Positions 23,384-32,341 of a DNA stretch of 64,000 bases are shown in pieces; positions within the stretch are counted from its first letter, which is position 1, and each line of letters begins with the position of its first letter. Under the pieces are notes generated by a model. The model had not been told where the DNA came from, did not search any database, and worked only from the letters and a program-made list of their open reading frames with translations. Where the stretch lies: assembly GCA_016125215.1 (NCBI GenBank), contig WGMF01000012.1, positions 1-64,000 of the forward strand, in the 5' to 3' direction. This DNA comes from Phycisphaera sp. Lineage in GTDB: Bacteria > Planctomycetota > Phycisphaerae > Phycisphaerales > Phycisphaeraceae. Made by a program: the position numbers and the translations under genes.

Positions 23384-26300
23384 ATGCGGACATTCTGTTA
23401 TGAACACCGGATGGGGCTTGTGGTTGCCGCGATCATGGCCGGCCTCGCCGGTGCAGGGGTACGGGCAGCCGACCCCGGGCAAGACGGGAGCGCGGGCTAC
23501 GCGGTGACGTATTCCCCGCACATGCAAATCCGGGACTGTGCCATGAACATGGGCCCGACCGGCGCACGCGCGTGGATGCGAGGCTACCAGTTCGTGGTCA
23601 CGCAGATTCAGGAAGACTCACCCGCCTGGCAGAAACTTGAGTTGGGCGACGTCATCGTCGGCGCGAATGGCAAGATGTTCAATGCAGAGACGAACCACCG
23701 CAAGCTGCTGGGCGATACGATCGGCCAAGCCGAGGTGTCGGGCGATCCGTTACGGCTGGATATGCTGCGCAAGATGAAGCCGATGGTTGTCGTACTTGAC
23801 CTGCCCAAGCTGGGCGGCTTTTCACCGACATGGCCCGACCGCTGCGACAAGTCCAGAATCCTACTCGAGCACGCGTGTCAAGCGTTGCTCGACGTGCAGA
23901 CCTCAGCCGGCCTGGTGGGATCGGACTCCAACTTCGGCAGCTACAACGCGGGCCTGCTCTGGCTTGCATCGGATGACCCGAAGTACCTCGATGCCGCGAG
24001 ACGCTGTGCCTACAACGCCATGACGCACGACTACACGAAAGACATGAACAGTTGGAAGCTGGGCTACGGCCTGATCCTGATGTCGGAGTATTACCTGGCA
24101 ACGGGAGACGACACGGTGCTCCCGACGATCCAGCAGTGCGTCAAGATCACCGAGTCGGGGCAGATGGTCTGCGGGTCATGGGGGCACGGCGCACCGGCGG
24201 GCGGTTACGGCGCGCTGAACCAGGCGGGCCTGGCGTGTACGCTGGGTTTGGTGCTGGCCAAAGAAGCCGGGGCTCAGGTCGATGAATCGGTCTTAAACAA
24301 GGCGCTGGGTTTTTTCAGGCGGTTCGCGGGTCTGGGGTGCGTGCCCTACGGCGACCATCAGCCCTGGCCGGGACTGGGCAGCAACGGCAAAGACGCGCTG
24401 GCGGCTGTGCTCTTTCACGTTGAGGGAGAAGACGAAGTCGCGCGGTTATTCGGCCAATCCGCGGGCGACAGTTATTTCGCACGGGAGCAGGGCCACACCG
24501 GCGGGTATCTCTCGATCATGTGGGGGCCGTTGGGCGTCGCCGCCGCCGCGCCCGAAAAGCTGCGGACGTTTCTTGATTATCAATCGTGGTATTACAACCT
24601 GATCCACGAATGGTACGGCGGGATGGTCCTGCTGCCCTACTTTGAGGCGCTCAAGCGATTCGATGGCAGTGCCTACATCGATGGGGGCAATGCGTTCTGC
24701 ACCGGCGGCCTGGCCCTGGTCTACACCTTGCCGATGAAAAAGCTCCGTATTACCGGGGCACCGCACAGCGTCTTCGGCATCGACGCCGACCTGACAGGCC
24801 AATTGAAGGAAGCCCGCGATCATTATGTCGCTCGCCGGTGGAGCCAGTGCGATCAGACGCTGGCCTCGATCGATCCCGCCACACTCAAGGACGAGAAGCA
24901 GTTGCGCTGGTTCGTGCAGCTCAAGTCGGCGCGTGCGTTTACCCACAAGGCCACGGCCTACCTGGCGGGTGAGATCATCTCGAACATGGATAACGGCGCG
25001 CCCTACCACGCCAAGTGCCAGCTCGAAGCGCTCCAGACCGCGATAGGCGCAAGCGACGACCCCGACATCGCCCGCGCCGCGGAGCGTGTCGGCCGTGAGA
25101 GCGATCAGTGGCTGATGAAGGGCGGTGAAAAGGTCGCTGATGTCGTGAACAATCTCGAGTCTCTCACCCCGCAAACCTGGTATCCGGAAGTCGTCACGCT
25201 TCGAAACAAACTCAACGGCACGCCCTCCATGAGGCCGACGTATTGGGTGCCGCTGGTGCCGACGTTACAGAAGACACCACCCACGTGGAAGAGCAAGCTC
25301 TACGAACCCGCGGCACCGCTGGACGAAGGCTGGTACCGGCCCGGCTTCGACGATAACTCGTGGAATAGTTCAGACCAGGGCATCTACACGCGCTACCAGG
25401 CCAAACGGGGCGAGCCGAATACTAACGGCCCGCTCGCTGCGCGGTGTGTTTTCGTGATTGATAATCTCGACGACCTCAAAGGCGCACACTTCCGCGCACT
25501 CGTGCAATCCGTCCGGACCACCACGACACGGGTCTATCTCAACGGTCAATTGATTGTCGACATCGAGCGGGGTCAGCGCGGCGGCTACGCAAAGGTCCCT
25601 CTGAGGGACAACGTGTTCGAGCTGCTCAAACAAGGCCCCAACGTGCTGGCGGTCACCACACAGAGCCAGGGCACCGGCAACAACCGGATCGACGCAGGCC
25701 TCGACTACACCCACCGCTGGCTCTTGCCGGCCCCCCGTCCCGTTCACCATGCCCAGACGATCGACCCGCGGTACCTGCCGCAGGATGTCGACACGTCCAT
25801 GATGGTGCAGAATGCGGAGGAGGACTATCGTGAGGCCATCACGAAGTCGTACACGGATCAACCCATCGACACACTGCTGGGCGAGATGGGTAACGACCTG
25901 GTGTTCTACAGGATCATGGTTGCCCAAGGCATAGCCGGCAAAGGTCGTGAGGCGATCGTGACGGCGCTATCTAAGCTCGATGACCCGGATTGGCGCGTCC
26001 GCGCCACCGCTGTACGAACGATGATCGAAGCACAGAAGGTCTATGAGAATCAGAAGGACGGAGCGGGCATAGCGTTCCTGAAGGAGCAGTTCCCGCTGAT
26101 CGAAAGACGACTTGAGGATGAAGACCCGTGGATCAGGAACCTGGCGTGTCAGGTGTTCACGCCTTACGGGTCGAGCGCCAAGCAGGTCGGGCCACAGTTG
26201 GCCAAGGTTGCCGTGGACCCGGACCCCTGGGTGCGTGAATCCGCGGTCGAGGCCATGAACAAAGTCGGCGTTGCAAGTGAAGTCATGCTCGATGCTTTGA

Positions 26301-26737
26301 TCAAAGCCACCCAAGAGCGGAACACCAGTGGCCAGATTCAACGACGGGCTTTGAACACGGTGAAAGAGGCAAACCAGTCAGACCCGCAAAAGCGATTGGC
26401 GCTGCTGGTCGAGATGGTCAACAACCCCCCTGAGTTGAGTGGCTCAGAGGTTTCCGCGGCGATCAAGTTGGGCTACGAGCTTGACCCACAAGGCAAGACG
26501 CTGATCCCGCTGCTGATCAAAGCGGTAGAGGACCCCGATGCCTTCGGCAATTCCGGGGGCAACCCCCGGCTCACCGCCATCGAAACGCTGGGGAAATACG
26601 GCAAACTCGCGGCGGCAGCCGTTGGTCCGCTCAACAAACTCCTGGCTGACGATACCGACCCGAACGCCAAGCTCCACGAACCCGCCAGAGCGGCACTGAC
26701 CGAGATCCAAGGCAACGCGAAGACCTCAGCGAATTGA
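23384..26737 (+). CDS. Giant exported PDZ / alpha-toroid / HEAT protein (DUF6288-type), copy 1
   Basis: The protein has about 1117 residues. A signal peptide (about 10-28, ending VRAAD) is followed by a PDZ-like domain (about 60-135; VTQIQEDSPAWQKLELGDVIVG), an alpha/alpha-toroid region (about 150-450; repeated WxxGYGLILMSEYYLATGD-like helices, HGAPAGGYGALNQ, PYGDHQPWPG), a jelly-roll-like insert (about 640-780; WYRPGFDDNSWNSS, TTTRVYLNGQLI) and HEAT-like repeats (about 850-1110; DPDWRVRATAVRTM, DPWIRNLACQVF). The architecture resembles proteins carrying DUF6288; enzymatic function is unknown. ATG 23384 is preferred because AGGAG lies seven bases upstream; ATG 23378 is too close. The paralogue at 37009 lacks the jelly-roll insert. 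The 268-base gap ahead of it contains no supported gene. Confidence 0.88.
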   Translation: MRTFCYEHRMGLVVAAIMAGLAGAGVRAADPGQDGSAGYAVTYSPHMQIRDCAMNMGPTGARAWMRGYQFVVTQIQEDSPAWQKLELGDVIVGANGKMFNAETNHRKLLGDTIGQAEVSGDPLRLDMLRKMKPMVVVLDLPKLGGFSPTWPDRCDKSRILLEHACQALLDVQTSAGLVGSDSNFGSYNAGLLWLASDDPKYLDAARRCAYNAMTHDYTKDMNSWKLGYGLILMSEYYLATGDDTVLPTIQQCVKITESGQMVCGSWGHGAPAGGYGALNQAGLACTLGLVLAKEAGAQVDESVLNKALGFFRRFAGLGCVPYGDHQPWPGLGSNGKDALAAVLFHVEGEDEVARLFGQSAGDSYFAREQGHTGGYLSIMWGPLGVAAAAPEKLRTFLDYQSWYYNLIHEWYGGMVLLPYFEALKRFDGSAYIDGGNAFCTGGLALVYTLPMKKLRITGAPHSVFGIDADLTGQLKEARDHYVARRWSQCDQTLASIDPATLKDEKQLRWFVQLKSARAFTHKATAYLAGEIISNMDNGAPYHAKCQLEALQTAIGASDDPDIARAAERVGRESDQWLMKGGEKVADVVNNLESLTPQTWYPEVVTLRNKLNGTPSMRPTYWVPLVPTLQKTPPTWKSKLYEPAAPLDEGWYRPGFDDNSWNSSDQGIYTRYQAKRGEPNTNGPLAARCVFVIDNLDDLKGAHFRALVQSVRTTTTRVYLNGQLIVDIERGQRGGYAKVPLRDNVFELLKQGPNVLAVTTQSQGTGNNRIDAGLDYTHRWLLPAPRPVHHAQTIDPRYLPQDVDTSMMVQNAEEDYREAITKSYTDQPIDTLLGEMGNDLVFYRIMVAQGIAGKGREAIVTALSKLDDPDWRVRATAVRTMIEAQKVYENQKDGAGIAFLKEQFPLIERRLEDEDPWIRNLACQVFTPYGSSAKQVGPQLAKVAVDPDPWVRESAVEAMNKVGVASEVMLDALIKATQERNTSGQIQRRALNTVKEANQSDPQKRLALLVEMVNNPPELSGSEVSAAIKLGYELDPQGKTLIPLLIKAVEDPDAFGNSGGNPRLTAIETLGKYGKLAAAAVGPLNKLLADDTDPNAKLHEPARAALTEIQGNAKTSAN

Positions 26738-26812
26738 GTCACCCGTCTCTGAATCGACATGGGATGGATGCTCATACCCAGCACACCCAACCGCTCGCCG
26801 GTCGCTCGTAGT

Positions 26813-29470
26813 TTAATCCGCACCCGCTCGCCACAGCTCGATGAAACGCTGCCACTCGTGTTGACTTTCGATAGGCTCGTCCATCGCGCGGTGCACCATC
26901 GACTTGTGGAACGCCTCTCCCGCCTGCGCCAGGAGACGATTCGCCCGCGTCCGATTGGCCAGCACCGGGTCTGTCTCGACCGGACTCAACGCGAAGATTT
27001 TATCGATCATGTCCGTGAGCTTCGGCCCGACGAACCAGATCACACGCTGTCTGGCGTTTTGCCGGAATGTGCGGGGCGTCTGGTATTCGATCAGCGGGTT
27101 ATCATCGGTGTTGATCGGGTATCTCTCGAAGAGTTTCTCGGCCGCAGTGAGGTTGCCCGCATAGAAAAACGTGATGCTTGGCGACTCGGGCACCGGCATC
27201 TCGGGCGTGGTGGTGCTCCATTGCAATACCTCGACCACATTGAGCATGTCGTCGCGCAACGATCGCGGCGAGGCGGGGATGGGGGCCGGCTCGTTCTGGC
27301 CGATCAGCGCGACGATCTCGTGGCCCGGCGTGAAATTGTTGCGCCACATCGTGACCCGGTCGAACGCCTGGAGCATCGTGTGAGCGATGATGCCGAACTC
27401 GGACTGCGTGAGTTGGAACATCGGCAGCCACTGCACATACACCCCGCCGGGGTTGAGCCGTTGCCCCGCGGCCCGATAGTGTTCAAGGCTGTAAAGGCTG
27501 CCCGCCCCACGACGGTAAGGCAGAAACAAGTCGGCGTTGACCATGTCGAACCGCTCCCGCGTCACACGAAGATACTGCCTCCCGTCCACCGCAAGCACGG
27601 TCGCGCGCGGGTCTTTGAAAATCCCACCCGTCAGGTCCTCGCCATCGACATCGGTGAAGTATTTCTTCGCCGCGGTGATAACCTCCGGCACAAGCTCCGC
27701 CGCAACGACACGCTCGATGTTTGGGAATTGCGATGGGTCCAGCGACGCCCCCGCCGAGACCGCGGTCCCCAAGCCGAGGTAGAAGATGCTGCGGGTTTGG
27801 GGATAGATGTCCAGTGGGATGGCCGACTGGTTGAACTGATCCACATAGGCACCCGATGAGCCGAGCGCGTAGGCGGAGTTGATCGTGATGGCGATCGTGC
27901 CGCTGTCGTTTTTGACAACGGCGACCGTGCAGTCGCTGCCCTCCCATGTCTGCAGCACCTCATGGCTTCCGCCTCTCACCGGCCCGCTGGTCGTCGGCAG
28001 ATGTGACGGGTCAAGAACCATCAACGCCATCGCCAGCATCACCCCCGCCACGAACCGACACGCGTTGATCCCCGGACGCCAACCCCGCAACACCACCAGC
28101 GACACGACCAGATACATCACCGCGATCCATCGCATCGTCCCCCACATCCCCAGCCACGGCAGAAACACAAACCCGCACAGCATCGCCCCGAGTATCGACC
28201 CCAGCGTGTTGGCCGCCAGCAAACCGCCCAGCGCCCGCCCAGGCTGATCCGCGTAACGCTCCTCGACTTTCATGATGTAAGGAAACACCGTCCCCAGCAC
28301 CACCACCACGCCCCCTATCCCGCCGACGCCCATGCCGAAGATGCGCAGCATGTAAGAAGGCCAAGACTCGAGCGAGGTCAAAGGCTTCATGCCATCGGTC
28401 GCCCCCATGAACATCGTCGGCCCGATCACCAGCACCGCGCCGCTTGCCGTGACCAACACCCCCATCAACGTGCCCGGCGAAACCTTCAGCCGCGACAAAA
28501 TCGAACTCACCCCCGCGCCAATCGCCAAACCGATCAGCACCACCACCAGCACCACCGCAAACGTGTACACCGAGTTGGCGTGGACCTGTGCGAACATCCG
28601 GGTCCACAAGACCTCCAACGCCAGCACGCCGAACCCCGACATGAAACACAAGCCCACGATGGCCCACCGCCCAAGCCCGTGCGGCGTTACTTGTTCGACA
28701 GCCTGATCGCGCGGTGGGGCTTTGTCTTTGTTTGAGTCATGCCTGGCTACTTTGACGTTGATACCACGACGCGACAGCCACCACGACGCCACCCCGACAA
28801 GAACCGACAGCGCCATGGCTGTGAGATACGTCAACCGATATCCGAACTTTGGCACCAGAACAAACACCGAGGCGAGCACGCCCAGAGCGGCACCGAAGGT
28901 GTTGATGCTGTAGATCAGTGAAGAGGTTCTCCCGAATGTCTCGCGCGATCGGATCAGGTACTGACCCATCGTTGGCAATGTCCCGCCCATGCAGAACGAC
29001 GATGGGAAAATCAACAGCAAAGCCATCGCAAACTTAAGGACCAGCAGGCCCGTCCCCCCCGGAACCCCCGGAAGCCCAGGAAGCCCCGGAAGCCCCGGTA
29101 CGGCGGGATACACCCGCGCGTATACGGCATAGAAAAGCCCGATCACCGCAAAGTAAACCAGGGCTGTGACCGCGACACCCCACTCAAGAAGCGCGTATCC
29201 CCGCAGCGGGTTGGCCATCGAGCTCGCCCGCCTGCCGAAGTACTTGCTGCCTGTAGCCAGCCCGGTGAAAAACGCGGCCAGTGTCGTCGCCGCGGCCTCG
29301 GCGGTGTTGCCGAACAGCAGACCGAGCTGCCTCATCCACAACACCTGATACACCAGCGCCGCCATGCCTGATGCCAGGACCAACAACATGAACGTCGCGC
29401 TGTGAACAGCCGTGGAACCTTCGCGGGGTTCGCCAACGGGTTGTTGTAATGCCGCTACTTTCAAGTTCAA
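26813..29470 (-). CDS. Fused MFS-type membrane / spermidine synthase-like protein
   Basis: The protein has 885 residues. The N-terminal part (about 1-500) has around 12-14 membrane helices of the kind found fused to spermidine synthase domains. The C-terminal part (about 560-760) is Rossmann-like: YLGLGTAVSAGA, then AAELVPEV and VDGRQYLRVTRERFDMV, matching the aminopropyltransferase/methyltransferase fold. Typical polyamine-site residues are not obvious, so polyamine synthesis is uncertain. An external loop at about 122-140 is a collagen-like run PGLPGLPGLPGVPGG. The TTG start at 29470 overlaps the upstream stop as TTGA. It is the last gene of the glycosidase/sulfatase operon. Confidence 0.85.
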   Translation of the reverse strand: MNLKVAALQQPVGEPREGSTAVHSATFMLLVLASGMAALVYQVLWMRQLGLLFGNTAEAAATTLAAFFTGLATGSKYFGRRASSMANPLRGYALLEWGVAVTALVYFAVIGLFYAVYARVYPAVPGLPGLPGLPGVPGGTGLLVLKFAMALLLIFPSSFCMGGTLPTMGQYLIRSRETFGRTSSLIYSINTFGAALGVLASVFVLVPKFGYRLTYLTAMALSVLVGVASWWLSRRGINVKVARHDSNKDKAPPRDQAVEQVTPHGLGRWAIVGLCFMSGFGVLALEVLWTRMFAQVHANSVYTFAVVLVVVLIGLAIGAGVSSILSRLKVSPGTLMGVLVTASGAVLVIGPTMFMGATDGMKPLTSLESWPSYMLRIFGMGVGGIGGVVVVLGTVFPYIMKVEERYADQPGRALGGLLAANTLGSILGAMLCGFVFLPWLGMWGTMRWIAVMYLVVSLVVLRGWRPGINACRFVAGVMLAMALMVLDPSHLPTTSGPVRGGSHEVLQTWEGSDCTVAVVKNDSGTIAITINSAYALGSSGAYVDQFNQSAIPLDIYPQTRSIFYLGLGTAVSAGASLDPSQFPNIERVVAAELVPEVITAAKKYFTDVDGEDLTGGIFKDPRATVLAVDGRQYLRVTRERFDMVNADLFLPYRRGAGSLYSLEHYRAAGQRLNPGGVYVQWLPMFQLTQSEFGIIAHTMLQAFDRVTMWRNNFTPGHEIVALIGQNEPAPIPASPRSLRDDMLNVVEVLQWSTTTPEMPVPESPSITFFYAGNLTAAEKLFERYPINTDDNPLIEYQTPRTFRQNARQRVIWFVGPKLTDMIDKIFALSPVETDPVLANRTRANRLLAQAGEAFHKSMVHRAMDEPIESQHEWQRFIELWRAGAD

Positions 29471-30768
29471 TAGTGTAACGGGCCCGACTGGTAACCCGGC
29501 AAGCGTGCGTAGCCAATCACGAGTTTGCCCGCGTGGGTCTTGCCCAGGAGTTTCCCGGCAAATTCACTTTCATTGATCCCGTGACCACCGCCGGTGAAAG
29601 TCAGGATCAGGTCTTCGCCATCGCGCTGGGTTCGCGTGGCTGTGCCGCCTCGGCCGAAGTCGACCTCGTGTGAACTTCCAAAGCGAAGCGAATCGATGTC
29701 AAAGTCGTCAGGCCTGTAGTCTTTCTCCGAGGCCACTTTCACTCGGACCTCCCGTGTGTCGGGGGTGATCTTCTCCGTGTTGAGCACCCACATCCGCCGT
29801 TCCACCACAAGTGGATGAGCGATGTTTTTCGAGCTGTGGTTGTCGTTGCACTTGTCCTGGTCCTTGGGCACGTCGATCACCGCGAGGTAAAGATGCGTGG
29901 CCCGGCCGAACGCATCCTGCAGGACTTTTGGCCGTTCGTACTTGTACCAGTCCACGCTGGTGCCGTCTTCGTAACGGTCGATACCGACGGTGTAGGCCAC
30001 GCCCGGGTCCGTGATCCAATGCAGGCCATTGGGCGAGCGCATGTGGTAAGCGATTCGGCCCAACCAATCGTTGATGAGCATGTGGTACTGCACCTCACTG
30101 CGCCAGATGAACGGGTCTTCGTAGTACCCGGGCATGTGCGTGGGCAGGTGGCGCTGCTCGGAGGTGCGGACATACCGGTCCGAGCCGTTCTCCTTGATCC
30201 AGATGCGTGAGACACGGTCGACCATGAGCAGGCTGCCGTCTTCGCGCACGACGACCGATCCCATCTGCGTGTCGCCGTAGCCACCGAGTTGGTGTGAGAC
30301 ATAACGCCATGGCCCGTCCAGACTCGCCGACTCGTAATACCCGCGCAACTCGAACACGATCCAGCTGCCGTCCGCCAGTCGGGTGATCTCGGGGAAGTGG
30401 CCCGGGCCGATCTCATTTTCAAAAACAAAGGGTCCAGTCGGTCTGTCCGAGATCGCCCGAACGATCACCGAGTTCAGCCAGCCTCCGTGACCTTTGGGGT
30501 GCTTTTCCGACCATCGACAGCAGAAAAAGTGGTACCGCCCGTCCGGTCCAACCACGGGTTTGCCGCCCCAGTACGACCAGTCGGGGTGCTCGATACCGTT
30601 CTCGATATCGCGCGGCCGAACACCGTCAGCCCCCCAGGTATCAGTGGTCAGTTGACGGTAGATCGGCGCGGGCAGGATGCGGTCCATGAACCGCCCACCG
30701 AGCGCGAGCTGCGCCCATTCCGCGGGTTTCTCACGCTCGATGATGTCGGGTTCGGGATTATTGGGCAT
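29467..30768 (-). CDS. GH43-like five-bladed beta-propeller protein
   Basis: The protein has 433 residues and no signal peptide. Sequence features fit a GH43/GH32-type beta-propeller: WSYWGGKPVVGPDGRYHFFCCRW near 58-80, GHFPEITRLADGSWIVFE near 111-128, and PGYYEDPFIWRSEVQYHMLIND near 181-202. Repeated DGxYH and EDPFxW motifs are typical blade elements; the acid/base pair cannot be fixed by eye. It probably acts on an arabinoside, xyloside or related uronic sugar. ATG 30768 is the first ATG with the family start. It lies 70 bases after the sulfatase stop and overlaps the next gene. Confidence 0.75.
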   Translation of the reverse strand: MPNNPEPDIIEREKPAEWAQLALGGRFMDRILPAPIYRQLTTDTWGADGVRPRDIENGIEHPDWSYWGGKPVVGPDGRYHFFCCRWSEKHPKGHGGWLNSVIVRAISDRPTGPFVFENEIGPGHFPEITRLADGSWIVFELRGYYESASLDGPWRYVSHQLGGYGDTQMGSVVVREDGSLLMVDRVSRIWIKENGSDRYVRTSEQRHLPTHMPGYYEDPFIWRSEVQYHMLINDWLGRIAYHMRSPNGLHWITDPGVAYTVGIDRYEDGTSVDWYKYERPKVLQDAFGRATHLYLAVIDVPKDQDKCNDNHSSKNIAHPLVVERRMWVLNTEKITPDTREVRVKVASEKDYRPDDFDIDSLRFGSSHEVDFGRGGTATRTQRDGEDLILTFTGGGHGINESEFAGKLLGKTHAGKLVIGYARLPGYQSGPLHY

Positions 30769-30838
30769 AGGCTTCTCGTTATCTTCCCGGGTTATCGATT
30801 CGTGCGTTTGTGAGTCGGCCTCTGCGAATTGTCGTGGA

Positions 30839-32305
30839 CTACGACGGGTAGTTGGCCTGACGGGTCGGAGGCGGGAAGTGAACACCCCGCTGAAGGTGGT
30901 AGTAGGGATTGGCGTTGTCCTCCCACTTGGTCACGGTTACGCCAATCAGTTTGCCGTCTGACACCCATGCGTGTTCCTGTTCGAGTTGGAAACTGTCGAT
31001 CATCGCTTGCGTGAGTCGGTCAAGGGTCGCGGCGTGAGCGGGATCGTGACTCAGGTCGTGGCACTCTTGCCGATCGTTTTTCATATCAAACAGCAACCGT
31101 TGATTGCCCGCGGGGAAATAGACCAGTTTGTGATCGGCGTCGCGGATCATTCGGCAGGCGCCCGCGTCGTTCATCTTCACCGTCACCACCGTTTGGCGTC
31201 TGGCGACGCCAGTCATGTCCAGCCCATCGACGCGCGCGGGGACCGGCAGGCCGGCCAGGGACAGGAGCGTCGGGTAGATGTCTTCGATCGAGACCAGCCG
31301 ATCATCCACCGTGCCCGGCGACAGGCCCGGAGCCGAGATCAGCATCGGGATGCTGGCCTCACCCTCGAAACAGTTTCGCTTGGACCACAAGCCGTGATCC
31401 CCAAGCATATCACCGTGGTCGGAGGTGAACATGATGATCGTGTCCCGAAGTAAGCCATGCTCAATAAGTGTGCCGATGACGGTTCGGACCTGGTGGTCGA
31501 TGTGCGTACACGCCGCGTAGAACGCCCTGCGGACTCGCTGCGCTTCGGCCCCGTCACGTTTGGCATTGGCCGCCTGAGCGCCGGCCAGAACCGCTGAACG
31601 ATTCGGGTCTTTCGACCACTCGCCGTGAACGGGTGCCGGTGGAACAAGGTCACGATACAAGTCGAGATAGTCTCGCAGCGGACACAGCGGCGGGTGGGGT
31701 TCGGCAAAGCTCAGGAACCAGAAGCCCGGCTTGTCGGGGTCACGGCGAGCGATCTGCCGACACATCTGCCGGGCGGTCCAGTTCGTCGGGTGGAGATACT
31801 CATCAAGATGCCAGGGGCGGTACATGTAATCGTTGTTGCACATGCCCCCGGCGTACCGCTGGCCAACGTGCCCCTCGTCGGCAAGGAACAGTTCGTAGTC
31901 ATCGATATCGCCGCCACGAAAACCCCGCCCCTCGAAGTTCACGATCGTCTCGTCAAAGCCCGCGCGTGATCGTGGGGGGAAGACCTCGATCTTGCCGACG
32001 CCCACGGCGTGATAGCCGTGATCCCGGAAGACCTGCGCAAGTGCGGGGGTGTCGCTGGGCAGCCTACGCATGTCGTTGCCGAACATACCGTGACGGTAAG
32101 GTGTCTGGCCGGTCCAGAGCGATCGTCGCGCAGGCATGCAGGCTGTGACCGTGGTGTAGGCGTTGGTGAATCGGCAGCCGTTGGACGCGAGTTGATCGAG
32201 CGTGGGCGTCAGGACGGTGGGATGTCCCGCGGCCCCGAGCAGGTTGCCCGGCCAATGGTCGGTGCAGATCAACAGAACGTTCTTAGGTATATCCGTCATC
32301 GTCAT
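30839..32305 (-). CDS. Sulfatase (type I, Cys-type formylglycine)
   Basis: The protein has 488 residues. The formylglycine motif is ACMPARRSLWTG with Cys56, and the N-terminal metal site is ICTDHW (Asp16). FTSDHGDMLGDHGLWSK gives the second metal cluster and GLDMTGVARR a C-terminal family element. No signal peptide is seen. GGAAAGGA lies just ahead of ATG 32305. It starts 36 bases after the glycosidase stop, in the operon of 34663-26813. Desulfation of an oligosaccharide already imported or processed by the neighbouring glycosidases is the likely role. Its active-site Cys would need the maturase encoded at 51517. Confidence 0.94.
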   Translation of the reverse strand: MTMTDIPKNVLLICTDHWPGNLLGAAGHPTVLTPTLDQLASNGCRFTNAYTTVTACMPARRSLWTGQTPYRHGMFGNDMRRLPSDTPALAQVFRDHGYHAVGVGKIEVFPPRSRAGFDETIVNFEGRGFRGGDIDDYELFLADEGHVGQRYAGGMCNNDYMYRPWHLDEYLHPTNWTARQMCRQIARRDPDKPGFWFLSFAEPHPPLCPLRDYLDLYRDLVPPAPVHGEWSKDPNRSAVLAGAQAANAKRDGAEAQRVRRAFYAACTHIDHQVRTVIGTLIEHGLLRDTIIMFTSDHGDMLGDHGLWSKRNCFEGEASIPMLISAPGLSPGTVDDRLVSIEDIYPTLLSLAGLPVPARVDGLDMTGVARRQTVVTVKMNDAGACRMIRDADHKLVYFPAGNQRLLFDMKNDRQECHDLSHDPAHAATLDRLTQAMIDSFQLEQEHAWVSDGKLIGVTVTKWEDNANPYYHLQRGVHFPPPTRQANYPS

Positions 32306-32341
32306 CGCGTCCTTTCCACCGTGTCGCGTAGGCATTCTTCA

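Noticed and set aside
26759-27859. 366-residue open frame on the plus strand
   Set aside because: It is antisense to the spermidine synthase-like domain of the MFS fusion.
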